Origin: CAZCZY01 sp964503525
GTDB taxonomy: Bacteria; Patescibacteriota; JAUYIX01
Direction of reading: 5' to 3'
Assembly (NCBI GenBank): GCA_964503525.1
Contig: CAZCZY010000037.1
Coordinates: forward strand, 1-33,054
DNA: 33,054 bases
A program made the position numbers and the translations under genes. Positions 1 to 7,721 of this stretch are shown one piece after another. Below the pieces are notes generated by a model. It ran no database searches. It was given only the letters and a program-made list of their open reading frames with translations, and was not told where the DNA came from. Positions within the stretch are counted from its first letter, which is position 1, and every line of letters begins with the position of its first letter.

Positions 1-324
1 TAGATTTAAGAGGGCGAGAAAAATAGCATAATTTGCATCACTAGTGGCATACACAGACGCACCTTGCTCAGCTTTTCCGCGTCGTCCCATTGAAACATTT
101 GGTTTGAGCGAACGTCGCAATCTCTGGGACCCATGGAAAAGCACATGTGATGATAGGTGTTCCGGAGTTTGTAACTCGCGCTCATGTTGCTTACAAAAAG
201 CATAAAAATCTTTCAACTGATTATTTTTTTGCAGATATTCTAAAAAAGAAACTGTACCGGACAGCTTTTTTTGTGTGACGAATTTTTTTAACAATTTTTG
301 CGAGATAGCGATTGAGTTTCCCAT
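1..324 (-). CDS. Conserved hypothetical protein with FHGS/YATSD motif, C-terminus cut by window edge
   Basis: The minus-strand frame is open from an ATG at 324-322 to base 1 (108 codons, no stop), so the 3' end lies outside the window. Residues ~60-108 contain LFHGSQRL, then LKPN, then GASVYATSDANYAIFLALLNL-like text. That layout (HGS, a Leu-x-Pro segment, VYAT-D, then a hydrophobic A-I-F-L-A-L) recalls small uncharacterised bacterial proteins that I recognise only by pattern. A distant ADP-ribosyltransferase-like fold is conceivable but unproven. The N-terminal 55 residues are Lys/Gln-rich and probably helical. There is no good SD; TACTAT about 15-20 bases upstream could be a -10. It lies just beyond the terminator of the RiPP operon and so is probably a separate transcription unit. 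The gene is real with fair confidence; its function is unknown. Confidence 0.65.
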   Translation of the reverse strand, partial: MGNSIAISQKLLKKFVTQKKLSGTVSFLEYLQKNNQLKDFYAFCKQHERELQTPEHLSSHVLFHGSQRLRRSLKPNVSMGRRGKAEQGASVYATSDANYAIFLALLNL

Positions 325-358
325 AGGTTAGGTTTTTTAATAGTACCAAAAAGGTGGC

Positions 359-392
359 AAGAAAAAAGAGCGGAAGCTTGTGGCTTCCGCTC
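359..392 (-). terminator. Rho-independent terminator of the RiPP operon
   Basis: A perfect 10-bp stem (GAGCGGAAGC / GCTTCCGCTC, 368-377 and 383-392) has a 5-base loop. On the minus strand it is followed by a run of six T. It lies about 30 bp after the stop of the small precursor gene, so it closes the maturase-precursor transcript. Confidence 0.85.
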
Positions 393-423
393 GAGATATG
401 ATGGGAAAAACCGCTCGCCCTTC

Positions 424-600
424 TTAGGTCTTGCCGTATTTACCCCAGCCCTTGTTCCAGTTGACGGTATTTGTGTCTTGCGGCGGTGGGTTAGTGGTTT
501 CACTGTCCCTGCCACAATCTCCGTCCAGATTACTGACTGTCATGGCCAGTTCCCGAAGCTGGTCCTTCTGCTTCTCAGCTTTCTCTTGCAAAGTCTGCAT
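424..600 (-). CDS. Putative RiPP precursor peptide (cyclophane/triceptide type)
   Basis: This 58-codon ORF begins at ATG 600-598 and ends with TAA at 424-426. It has a strong SD (AAGGAGA, about 6 bases before ATG) and starts 15 bp after the stop of the radical SAM maturase gene, so the two are almost certainly co-transcribed. The N-terminal part (residues 1-20, MQTLQEKAEKQKDQLRELAM) is a charged helix suited to a leader. A Thr/Pro/Asp-rich spacer follows (~30-45), then the C-terminus NWNKGWGKYGKT. That end contains three consecutive aromatic-x-Lys units: W48-N49-K50, W52-G53-K54 and Y55-G56-K57. Known three-residue cyclophane RiPPs are crosslinked from an aromatic residue to the beta-carbon of the third residue, and darobactin shows a Trp-x-Lys example. 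I infer up to three rings. No protease, exporter or immunity gene is visible nearby. Confidence 0.82.
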   Translation of the reverse strand: MQTLQEKAEKQKDQLRELAMTVSNLDGDCGRDSETTNPPPQDTNTVNWNKGWGKYGKT

Positions 601-615
601 GTGTGGTCTCCTTTC

Positions 616-1713
616 TCAGGTTTTGGATTGCTCCAGTTGCCGAAGTACAGCATCCGCCAATCTCTTTTCAGAGTTTCGGCAAAACGCCGTTTCCGTCGCG
701 TCAGTCGTGCCATGCTCAAAGAACTTGTTCCCTGCTTGTCCACCATAACACAGAGAGAAGTACTCACATTCTTCTCGACAACGGCCAACACCGCGTGAGA
801 AATCTTGAACGTAAGGAGCAGTTTCCCCTCGCCGTACGATCGTTTGGAGACTCTCGTCCAAAACGTTGCCGACTACGAAATCGGCATATCGAGGAGCGTT
901 GGTATTGAGAAACTCCGGCGCTAGTAGGACAACATCTCCATTCCAAGCTACGCTTGGGAAGATGTCGTAGAGCTCGAGTGGCCCTTTTTGAGCTTCGTTT
1001 CCAAGCGCCGCCAGTGAAGGCAATATTCTGGCGAAATCTCGCATTTTGATTACCGGATTTTTCCGCCATTCTGAGAACAGCGTCTGCCAGAACATCGTCA
1101 CGGTGGCTCCATCATCGCATGAGCTGACGACATGGGCGCCAAGACTTTCCTCTATATTAACCCCTAGTGACGAACAGCCGAGCCCAACGAAGAATTCGTA
1201 CAATTCCCTCGCTTTATAGACTTCGTCCTCACCGACAACGCAAATTGCGCTGAATGGAAGACCAGCCTCTCGCAAACGGCCAATTCCTAGCATGATCTTG
1301 TCGAAGGCAGGCTTGTCGTCCCACCCCACCCTTCGGGTATTCGCCCAGACTGGCCCATCGATACTTACGCCTACTCGGAACTGATGCAAACGGAAGAATT
1401 CACACCAGTGCTGATCAATCAGAGTCGCGTTAGTTTGGATGCCATGACGAACACTCCCTTGTTCTCGCAACTGTTCAAATGGAGAAACAAGTTGTGAGAA
1501 GTGATTGAGACCACAGCTTAAGGGTTCGCCTCCATGCCAGATTATCTCAACAGTGCGGTCAATCTTGGCAATCCCTTGCGCTACCCTTTCAGCTACGGCC
1601 AGCGACATTTTCTGGTTCTTGTTACGGTCAGGAAGATAGCAGTAGCCACAGTTAAGATTACACAGCGAGGTCGGCTGCATCACCACCCGTTCTATGGAAT
1701 ACTTGATTCCCAC
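616..1713 (-). CDS. Radical SAM/SPASM peptide maturase (GrrM/XyeB/FxsB-like cyclophane synthase)
   Basis: 365 aa, starting at GTG 1713-1711 with AAGGTGA about 5 bases upstream. The N-terminus has the radical SAM cluster motif CNLNCGYC (C18, C22, C25) for a 4Fe-4S cluster that cleaves SAM to a 5'-deoxyadenosyl radical. It is followed by WHGGEP, the glycine-rich SAM-contact motif, and by QTNATL and VSIDGP, typical barrel strands. The C-terminal SPASM-type region has C312-x3-C316-x5-C322, then GNKFFEHGT, TET and FCR (C345), which resembles GrrM/OscB-type enzymes that make cyclophane rings in small peptides. The gene immediately downstream encodes a short peptide with repeated aromatic-x-Lys units, the expected substrate. 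No separate RRE protein is seen. The enzyme class is secure; the exact crosslink is inferred. Confidence 0.88.
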   Translation of the reverse strand: MGIKYSIERVVMQPTSLCNLNCGYCYLPDRNKNQKMSLAVAERVAQGIAKIDRTVEIIWHGGEPLSCGLNHFSQLVSPFEQLREQGSVRHGIQTNATLIDQHWCEFFRLHQFRVGVSIDGPVWANTRRVGWDDKPAFDKIMLGIGRLREAGLPFSAICVVGEDEVYKARELYEFFVGLGCSSLGVNIEESLGAHVVSSCDDGATVTMFWQTLFSEWRKNPVIKMRDFARILPSLAALGNEAQKGPLELYDIFPSVAWNGDVVLLAPEFLNTNAPRYADFVVGNVLDESLQTIVRRGETAPYVQDFSRGVGRCREECEYFSLCYGGQAGNKFFEHGTTDATETAFCRNSEKRLADAVLRQLEQSKT

Positions 1714-1784
1714 GGTATCACCTTGTTTCTATTGTGAAGGTACTTGGTTTTTGAGAAACCACCACAGGTTTTTTCTAGCACAGA

Positions 1785-1818
1785 CACTTGCACAATGGGC
1801 TCACTTACACAATGGTCT
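1785..1818 (-). repeat. Tandem 17-bp direct repeat upstream of the RiPP maturase
   Basis: Two abutting copies, CACTTGCACAATGGGCT (1785-1801) and CACTTACACAATGGTCT (1802-1818), differ at two of 17 positions. They lie 72-105 bp before the maturase start, on its 5' side, and just upstream of TGTGCTAGAAAA, a possible extended -10. Position and period suit a direct-repeat regulator site, but this is inferred only from the sequence. Confidence 0.5.
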
Positions 1819-1868
1819 GGGCAAGTTCTCCGCCTGCTCACTAAAGATGGGATACACTTACCCAACAC

Positions 1869-1943
1869 GCGCCCGTAGCTCAACGGATAGAGCACTGGGT
1901 TTCTAACCCAGGTATCAAGGTTCGATTCCTTGCGGGCGCACCA
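1869..1943 (+). tRNA. tRNA-Arg(UCU)
   Basis: Complete cloverleaf: acceptor GCGCCCG/CGGGCGC, D-arm TAGCTCAACGGATAGAGC, anticodon stem CTGGG/CCCAG around loop TTTCTAA (anticodon TCT), T-loop TTCGATT and an encoded CCA. Confidence 0.95.
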
Positions 1944-2069
1944 TCGCTAACTTAGCAGGGTTTGCGCGAGCCAAGTGTTCGCGATATGTTTGCCATTAAA
2001 GGGGCGAACTTTTTCAATTTAAAAAGCGACGTCCGTGGACTGATGTCGACGATAGACGAGGAGACAGAA

Positions 2070-3083
2070 ATGACGACACGAGACCCGAATCATTTGGATC
2101 TTACCGCGTTGCTGGCACAGATCGCAGCGCAGCAAGGCAGCGCCAAAAAAGAAGCTGAGCAGTGCCATGAGCTACAGCGGGAATTCAGCGAGCGCGTTCG
2201 CAAGGGCGAAACCACCGGCGATCGCATAAAGGACTTTGTGCTGATGACCGTTTCGGAGGAAGAGCACGAGGCGGAATACGCCGCACTGCGCACTATCCAG
2301 GATCACCTAAGCAACAGCGTCGGCAAGTTCGTCCTTGTGGCCAATGCCGGATTTACCGAGGATGGCGGCTATAAGGTGCACTACATGATGCCGCCTGACG
2401 GTCATGAATCTTTCGGCTGCATGGCTCCACCGGATAAATTCCGGTTTCTCAAACTTGAAGCACACACGATGGTCGTCAAAAGTGGGTCGCTGACATTCGA
2501 CATCAGCAACTTGATGTGGGGTATCGACTGCGAGACCTATGTGACGTGGGACAGGCAGCATCGTCAGGTCAATAAAGAGCGCGGACCGTTTTGGAACCAA
2601 CGCCGCTGGATGCGTGGTTTCCATTTCACCTCGGACCGCAGCACCTCTAGGTTGATGACCACACCTTGTGGCGCTGACTTAGACCGGCGAACGTTCAAAA
2701 AGCTAGCTGAACGCATGATGCTCGAGCTGTCCTACGGCGATGAGCAAGTGTTCAACTGGCTCAAGAACGAGGATGGCAAAGACGGCAAGTTGCCAACAGA
2801 AATCGCTAACGCACTCGACCGCACGATCGAAGACCTACCCGCCTGGAGCCAACACTTTGTGGAGCTCCGCACCAAGTGTCTCAAGGATCTCAGCAAACAA
2901 TGTGAGACCATCTTGGGCCACATTCGTGAAATGGCGCAGGGCGAGTTCAAGGGACTGCCAGAGGAGAACGTCTTTATGAAGCTCGAGGAGACCATCGTCG
3001 TCGCTAGGAACCTCGGGCTCAGCCCCGAGGAAATCCGCCAGCAACTCGGGCCGTTGCCTGAGATCCTTCGACCCAAGATCTGA
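2070..3083 (+). CDS. Hypothetical protein, 337 aa
   Basis: I do not recognise this protein. The ATG at 2070 is chosen over an in-frame TTG at 1962 because GAGGAGAC sits about 7 bases before it. It is a soluble protein with no signal peptide or TM segment. Residues ~10-60 are Gln/Glu/Lys-rich and helical. A central region (~75-210) looks like a compact alpha/beta domain rich in Trp, Phe and Met (KVHYMMPPDG, FDISNLMWGIDCETYVTW). The C-terminal ~100 residues are again helical (FVELRTKCLKDLSKQ). It is a stand-alone gene: tRNA-Arg lies upstream, and a strong terminator follows within 12 bp. It belongs to the group of SD-led, individually terminated unknown genes of this region. Confidence 0.75.
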   Translation: MTTRDPNHLDLTALLAQIAAQQGSAKKEAEQCHELQREFSERVRKGETTGDRIKDFVLMTVSEEEHEAEYAALRTIQDHLSNSVGKFVLVANAGFTEDGGYKVHYMMPPDGHESFGCMAPPDKFRFLKLEAHTMVVKSGSLTFDISNLMWGIDCETYVTWDRQHRQVNKERGPFWNQRRWMRGFHFTSDRSTSRLMTTPCGADLDRRTFKKLAERMMLELSYGDEQVFNWLKNEDGKDGKLPTEIANALDRTIEDLPAWSQHFVELRTKCLKDLSKQCETILGHIREMAQGEFKGLPEENVFMKLEETIVVARNLGLSPEEIRQQLGPLPEILRPKI

Positions 3084-3093
3084 TACAACCCAC

Positions 3094-3128
3094 AAGGACG
3101 AACAAAGTGTTCGTCCTTTCTTTTTTTT
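3094..3128 (+). terminator. Rho-independent terminator
   Basis: 10-bp stem AAGGACGAAC / GTTCGTCCTT with a 5-base loop, followed by TCTTTTTTTT. It closes the 337-aa gene. Confidence 0.92.
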
Positions 3129-3158
3129 AACGTCAAGAAATTTGGTATCATATTCTCA

Positions 3159-4007
3159 ATGCCCAAAAATCTTTGGTACTACATCGCAATTGCACTATTG
3201 ATCCTCATATTGATTCTTGAGGGCATTGGCATCACCGGTTTACGAAATGCTCGCGACAAACAACTTCCAACTGATGGTGCGTCCACACCTGGGGTGATTC
3301 CACCCTCCCAACCTGCGCCAGACGAACCACCAGAAATTTCCGAGCCATCTACACCACCGGCTGAGAGGCCAGATCTCTTTGCGGTGCAAACCTATCAAGT
3401 AGATACGGTTGCAAAAATTCCCTCGCAGACTCAGGCATTAAGTTGGGTAGAAACGTGGACCATCACTTCTAATGAGCCCACCGTCGGGGCCACAGAAAAA
3501 GAGGCTACGGTTCAAATCGTTTCGACTCGACCGGATGACATCCCAACAACAATGAAAGCAATTATTAAGAAAGATGGCACCGTCACAATTGTAGAATTTT
3601 CTGCACAATCGCCGGAGGGTGCACTGACATGCCAGACCAACATGCCATTGTATGTACCCACTCCCACCACAACACTTACCGCAACTATGAATTGCAGTGC
3701 GGCTGGGCAACAACTATTTACCTTTGCGGGCAACGCGACGGTCGGCCCAAGTCAGGACGTCACGTTTTTGGGAAAAATATACAAGGCTCGTGAAGTTGTC
3801 ATAACGTCAGGTGGCTTTATAGCAGGTCCCAGCGCGGAGGCGGTCGTGCCTGCATCTTTTAAGGCAACGATTGCCCCAGGAATTGGCATGCTAGGTTTTA
3901 GTGGCTCGCTCGGCGACCTTATTTTTGGTCAGCTTGGGGCGCCTGTCGCGCAAGAAAGTACGGGTAAACTTACTAGTTCGACCAGCGAATCGATCTGGGC
4001 GTTCTAG
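3159..4007 (+). CDS. Membrane-anchored extracytoplasmic protein, unknown function
   Basis: 282 aa. Residues 5-27 (YYIAIALLILILILEGIGI) form an uncleaved signal anchor. A Pro/Thr/Glu-rich linker (~38-70, PPSQPAPDEPPEISEPSTPP) leads to a beta-rich outer domain (~75-235, alternating Thr/Val strands with two Cys, CQTNMP and MNCSA, that may form a disulfide). The C-terminal ~40 residues are Gly/Ala/Phe-rich (GIGMLGFSGSLGDLIFG). No SD precedes the ATG; GGTATCATATT lies 5-15 bases upstream and looks like a -10, so the mRNA may be nearly leaderless. Topology is N-in/C-out. I see no family signature; a role at the cell surface is inferred from topology alone. Confidence 0.75.
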   Translation: MPKNLWYYIAIALLILILILEGIGITGLRNARDKQLPTDGASTPGVIPPSQPAPDEPPEISEPSTPPAERPDLFAVQTYQVDTVAKIPSQTQALSWVETWTITSNEPTVGATEKEATVQIVSTRPDDIPTTMKAIIKKDGTVTIVEFSAQSPEGALTCQTNMPLYVPTPTTTLTATMNCSAAGQQLFTFAGNATVGPSQDVTFLGKIYKAREVVITSGGFIAGPSAEAVVPASFKATIAPGIGMLGFSGSLGDLIFGQLGAPVAQESTGKLTSSTSESIWAF

Positions 4008-4162
4008 GGACTTCCTGGGCTAAATCATAATAATACTGACCGAGGTTTGTAAGGCGACCCTTGACAATAGTCTTTTTTTTTGCTAGAAAGGTCGGTTCCT
4101 TCAAAAACAGAAGAAACACTCCGCGCACGTGCGAGGAGTCATATTTCGGAGAGGTGACATAT

Positions 4163-5017
4163 TTGAGCAAGCACAGGGGTACGGACGGCAAGGGTTCGAG
4201 CAAGTCCGCCAAGGAGATCCAGGACGCGGAGCAGCTCGGTCGCGACCGGGTCAGGACCAGGAACGCCGAGCGTGACGCTCAACGCGCCGCCAGCAGAGTC
4301 GAGCGCGAGACCCGCGAGGCCGCCCAGAGGACGGAGCGCGCGGCCCAGCAGTCCACGTCGTCCCAGACGTCCAGCGGCTACAATGGCGGGGAGCGTCAGA
4401 TGGATGAGTTCGTCCGCGCACGGGTGGCCAACGTCATCATCAGGGACCCGCGGAGCAACCAGGGCTTCCTCTTTGCCCAGCCGCTCCCCGAGACCCCCGA
4501 GAACACCGGCAACCACGTCTACGCGTCTCTGTCGAGCGGTCGCGAGATCTACACGGACCCGCGGTACGACCGCCCGCAGTTCCACCACCTTGCGCGCTGC
4601 CCGGTTCCCGACCAGAGCGGTGAGATCGTCATGCTCGTCAACCACGGGGAGAAGGGACCCTGCGCCAGACGCTTCGGGTTCGCCGATGCGTACGACCACT
4701 TCTCCAGAGAGATCGCAAGGCGCATGTGGTACCGGTGCTCCGAGTACTGGCACTTCGATGGCGCCGTCGTAGGGAGGCCGAAGAAGGTCATCGTCCACTG
4801 GACGTGCGACCTCAACAGCCTCGACGCACGCTACCCGCGGGTAGGCGTGACCGACCAGCTGCGCGATCGCAAGCAGATGGGGTACTGGATCCTCCGCGTC
4901 TGGGACGGGCGCGTCGGCCTCGACGGGACGATCCAGGCCTGCGCCGATCCGCGCACGGACCTGACCGCCAAGCCGCAGCTGACCCTCGTCCAGAACGACG
5001 AGGCCCAGGCCGCGTAG
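4163..5017 (+). CDS. Hypothetical protein, unusually GC-rich gene
   Basis: 284 aa from TTG 4163, chosen because GGAGAGGTGA lies 6 bases before it; the longer upstream reading has no SD and unlikely content. Residues ~10-68 are an Arg/Glu/Ala-rich, probably coiled-coil segment (AERDAQRAASRVERETREAA). Residues ~78-265 look like a folded domain with HHLARCPVPD, MLVNHGEKGPC, MWYRCSEYWHFDG and VHWTCDL; its repeated Cys/His could bind metal, which is inference. The codons are dominated by C/G third positions, clearly unlike both neighbours, which suggests recent transfer or a different expression class. The gene ends with tandem TAG TAG and two hairpins. Function not recognised. Confidence 0.75.
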   Translation: MSKHRGTDGKGSSKSAKEIQDAEQLGRDRVRTRNAERDAQRAASRVERETREAAQRTERAAQQSTSSQTSSGYNGGERQMDEFVRARVANVIIRDPRSNQGFLFAQPLPETPENTGNHVYASLSSGREIYTDPRYDRPQFHHLARCPVPDQSGEIVMLVNHGEKGPCARRFGFADAYDHFSREIARRMWYRCSEYWHFDGAVVGRPKKVIVHWTCDLNSLDARYPRVGVTDQLRDRKQMGYWILRVWDGRVGLDGTIQACADPRTDLTAKPQLTLVQNDEAQAA

Positions 5018-5025
5018 TAGTCACC

Positions 5026-5050
5026 GTTCGATCCGTAACACGGATCGAAC
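5026..5050 (+). other. Perfect 11-bp hairpin after the GC-rich gene
   Basis: GTTCGATCCGT / ACGGATCGAAC with a 3-base loop (AAC), only 6-9 bases after the tandem stop codons and without a following U-run. It may be a 3'-end stabiliser preceding the true terminator, or a protein-binding palindrome. Confidence 0.7.
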
Positions 5051-5055
5051 TTCAC

Positions 5056-5092
5056 AAGGGCATGTTGATCAACAACATGCCCTTTTTCTTTT
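5056..5092 (+). terminator. Rho-independent terminator
   Basis: 10-bp stem GGGCATGTTG / CAACATGCCC, 5-base loop, then TTTTTCTTTT. It closes the GC-rich gene and separates it from the convergent glmS. Confidence 0.9.
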
Positions 5093-5109
5093 GCAAAAAA
5101 ATATCTGTG

Positions 5110-7071
5110 CTATTGAACAGTCACGCTCTTAGCAAGATTGCGTGGTGTGTCGATTGGACAATCACGCAACTTAGCGACTTCGTTCGTTAAGATTTGTAAT
5201 GGAATAGTTGCAAGAATCGGAGAAAACGCCTCGTGCGTTTGCGGGATCTCAATTACATCGTCGGCCAATTTTGCAATCTCCGTATCACCGCGCGTGACAA
5301 CCGCATACACCGGACCCTGTCGCGCCTTGATCTCGTGAATGTTGCCGACCATTTTTTCGTAATAACGATCGTGTGGTGCGATCGCGACCGTGGGAAAATC
5401 TTCGTCGATCAAAGCAATCGTGCCATGTTTCATCTCCCCTGCAGAAACACCGATGGTATTTAGATACGACAACTCGCGCAATTTCAAAGCGCCTTCGCGC
5501 GCGGTTGCGAGGTTTGGTCCACGTCCGATAAACAAAACGCCACGTTCCGCATCCATAAATTTTGGAGCCAATCCGCGAACCTGTTCCCAACACGCCAAAG
5601 TCTCGTCCATGAGCGCTGGAACTTGTCGATGCGCTTTGATCCAGGCCTCCGCGTCGAGCGGTGACATATTGCCACGAACATTTCTGGCAAAAAACAACGT
5701 CAACACGGCGAGCTGATTGAGTTGCCCCGTATACACTTTGGTACTCGCAACAGAAATCTCTGGGCCCGCATGCGTGTACATACCACCGCCATTTTGTCCG
5801 ACCAAGCGCGCAATGCTTGAGCCAACAACATTTACTAGTCCAAATAATTTTCCCCCTTGCCTCACTACTTCTTCGGCCGCAATCCGCACATCAGCAGTCT
5901 CACCCGATTGACTGATCACTATATACAGCGAGTGCTCAGGATCTACGCGACCAGGATTGAGCGCAAACTCGCTGGCTAATTTAGTCGTCGCGTCTAATTC
6001 CGCATAGCGACGGAACCATTCCGCTCCAACTTCCGCCGCGTGCAGTGACGAGCCTTCCGCAATAAACCAAACACGATTTATTTTTCGAAGTTGCGGCAAA
6101 GTCCAATTGGCAAAACCGCCCAGCCGCGCCTCCCACGATCCATCGACGTAGTGCGATTTAATAACGGTCTGCGCGACTTGTGATTGCTCGCGTATTTCTT
6201 TTTCAAAAAAACTCGCGTTATCACCCTTGTCGGCAAACGAGGCTTTGAAATCTAGCGTGGTCAATTGTGGTGTTGGCAATGCCGCTCCTTGTTTGTAAAA
6301 ACGCACTGTCTCTGGATACCGGCCCGGTTTTATCTCGACCATATCGCCATCTTCCAATGCACGAACTTGCGAGTAGCCGTGGTTGGCGAGCGGCTCGGCG
6401 GACGAGACGATCGCAATGTCCTGACCTGTTGCGCCCGGCTGCTTGCCCTCGTCCGAGTGCTTCTCTCGCACCCCAAGCAACAAGGGCGAACCAAGCCGAG
6501 CCGCGATCAGTGTCCCTGGCGTCGTAGAATCTAAAATCAAAAACGCGTACGACCCGCGAATAATTTTAAGCGCCGATTCTACTGCCTGCCTAAAATCCTG
6601 CTTACGCGTCACTCGAAAATATCCGATCAAATGGGCGGCGACCTCGGTATCCGTGTCACTCGCATAGTGGTCATCGCCAACGCATGTCCCCTGTTCGGCC
6701 AAAAATTGTTGGATCTCTGTCATGTTCTCGATGATGCCGTTATGTACCAATGTGATCGTGCCAGTGCAGTCACGATGCGGGTGGGCATTGCTTTTTGTTG
6801 CCGGCCCATGAGTGGCCCAGCGCGAATGTCCGATCGCCATGTGGGATGGTTCTGCACCTGCGACGTCAACAAGATTAATTTTTTTGAGCAGTTCTAGATG
6901 TGGTTGCTGCCCCTCTGCTTTCATTTTGGTAACGACCACTCCGTCATTTTTTACAAATGCGGCTCCCACGCTGTCATAGCCGCGGTACAACAAAAGACCC
7001 AAACTATCGACCAGTTCTTTTTCGATTTCCGCATGCGGTTTATGCGGAACAAGTCCAACGACGCCACACAT
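5110..7071 (-). CDS. glmS: Glutamine--fructose-6-phosphate aminotransferase (isomerizing)
   Basis: 653 aa. Makes glucosamine-6-phosphate from fructose-6-phosphate and glutamine, the first step to UDP-GlcNAc and peptidoglycan. The start MCGVVGL gives the N-terminal nucleophile Cys2 after Met removal. YRGYDSVGAA, GHSRWATHG and NAHPH are glutaminase-domain motifs (~1-240). Two SIS sugar isomerase domains follow (GSSLHAAEVG, SQSGETADV and SVASTKVYTGQL-type motifs; then FIGRGPNLATAREGALKLRE), and the protein ends in the family-typical PRNLAKSVTV. It is about 40 residues longer than usual because of insertions in the glutaminase half. It is transcribed alone, from a promoter near 7124. No glmS ribozyme is evident in the ~55-base leader. 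Confidence 0.97.
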   Translation of the reverse strand: MCGVVGLVPHKPHAEIEKELVDSLGLLLYRGYDSVGAAFVKNDGVVVTKMKAEGQQPHLELLKKINLVDVAGAEPSHMAIGHSRWATHGPATKSNAHPHRDCTGTITLVHNGIIENMTEIQQFLAEQGTCVGDDHYASDTDTEVAAHLIGYFRVTRKQDFRQAVESALKIIRGSYAFLILDSTTPGTLIAARLGSPLLLGVREKHSDEGKQPGATGQDIAIVSSAEPLANHGYSQVRALEDGDMVEIKPGRYPETVRFYKQGAALPTPQLTTLDFKASFADKGDNASFFEKEIREQSQVAQTVIKSHYVDGSWEARLGGFANWTLPQLRKINRVWFIAEGSSLHAAEVGAEWFRRYAELDATTKLASEFALNPGRVDPEHSLYIVISQSGETADVRIAAEEVVRQGGKLFGLVNVVGSSIARLVGQNGGGMYTHAGPEISVASTKVYTGQLNQLAVLTLFFARNVRGNMSPLDAEAWIKAHRQVPALMDETLACWEQVRGLAPKFMDAERGVLFIGRGPNLATAREGALKLRELSYLNTIGVSAGEMKHGTIALIDEDFPTVAIAPHDRYYEKMVGNIHEIKARQGPVYAVVTRGDTEIAKLADDVIEIPQTHEAFSPILATIPLQILTNEVAKLRDCPIDTPRNLAKSVTVQ

Positions 7072-7096
7072 AGCTTAGAGGTTAGCGGGTAAGTTT

Positions 7097-7132
7097 TTCG
7101 AGAGTCTATCTCGAACGGGTGCGAGTATAGCA
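7097..7132 (-). promoter_or_regulatory. glmS promoter -10 and leader hairpin
   Basis: On the minus strand TGCTATACT (7124-7132) is a near-consensus extended -10. About ten bases later the leader holds a perfect 7-bp hairpin, TTCGAGA / TCTCGAA (7097-7115), about 25 bases before the ATG. No convincing -35 or SD is seen. The hairpin could modulate translation. It is far too short for the glmS ribozyme. Confidence 0.55.
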
Positions 7133-7210
7133 CCGCAGTTCTTTACGAGATGTGAATTCAATGTAAAACTGTCACGAACACGCAGCGCTGCAGGCGGCTG
7201 CGTAAAAAAT

Positions 7211-7286
7211 GCGCTCGTAGCTCAGTGGATAGAGCATCGGTCTTCGGAACCGAGGGTCGTAGGTTCGAATCCTACCGGGCGCACCA
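7211..7286 (+). tRNA. tRNA-Arg(UCG)
   Basis: Acceptor GCGCTCG/CGGGCGC (one G-T pair), anticodon stem TCGGT/ACCGA with loop CTTCGGA (anticodon TCG, reads CGA), T-loop TTCGAAT and an encoded CCA. The rest of the interval 7072-7421 holds only the glmS promoter, an AT-rich hairpin near 7335-7351 (CAGCTTTT/AAAAGCTG) and the SD of the next gene. Confidence 0.95.
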
Positions 7287-7421
7287 CAGCATCTCACCAG
7301 ACCTTGACCTGGCCCTTTTTTAGTGTTACAAAAAACAGCTTTTTAAAAGCTGGCCCGAATGATCGAGACAAACAACGAGCGATTTTTTTGTCAGAAGGAA
7401 CGGTGAAAGAAGGGAGCGTCA

Positions 7422-7721
7422 ATGGCAGCAAAAGGACGTCCAATCAGACCCAATGAAGTCGTGGGAGAAAAGAAGGTAAACATCCCGAAGGTCGTATTCG
7501 ACTGCTTCAACACACTGATCATAATGCACTTCAATAACGGCAACGCCACGATTAAGCAGGAGGATGTGGTAGCGCTGCTGGTCAAAGAGAGGTTGAACAG
7601 GGCTGAGATCTTCGACAAGCACTGGCTCGACGTGGAAAAGATATACGAGTCAGCCGGCTGGAAAGTCGATTACGACAAGCCAGGCTACAACGAATCCTAT
7701 CCAGCAACGCTCACCTTTTGA
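7422..7721 (+). CDS. Small conserved hypothetical protein, 99 aa
   Basis: Starts at ATG 7422 with AGAAGGGAG about 5 bases upstream. Lys-rich N-terminus (MAAKGRPIRPNEVVGEKK), then FDCFNTLIIMHF, a segment ATIKQEDVVALLV that reads like the helix of a winged-helix domain, then RAEIFDKHWLDVEKIYESAGWKVDYDKPGYNESY and TLTF. The run AGWKV-YDKPGY with beta-strand ends gives an alpha/alpha/beta-hairpin layout similar to small DNA-binding proteins. I recall similar unnamed proteins in CPR bacteria and phages but cannot name the family. Stand-alone gene; DNA binding is a guess from layout only. Confidence 0.75.
   Translation: MAAKGRPIRPNEVVGEKKVNIPKVVFDCFNTLIIMHFNNGNATIKQEDVVALLVKERLNRAEIFDKHWLDVEKIYESAGWKVDYDKPGYNESYPATLTF

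Noticed and set aside
1692..1895. Minus-strand 67-codon ORF upstream of the maturase as an alternative RiPP precursor
   Set aside because: It overlaps the maturase start out of frame and the tRNA-Arg gene, has no SD and no core-like repeat; the 424-600 gene is far better.
4139..4798. 219-codon minus-strand ORF and other long ORFs opposite the GC-rich gene
   Set aside because: High GC removes stop codons by chance; none has an SD, and the plus-strand gene has an SD, a tandem stop and a terminator.
7072..7123. glmS ribozyme or riboswitch in the glmS leader
   Set aside because: The leader is only about 55 bases with one 7-bp hairpin, too short for the conserved ribozyme core.
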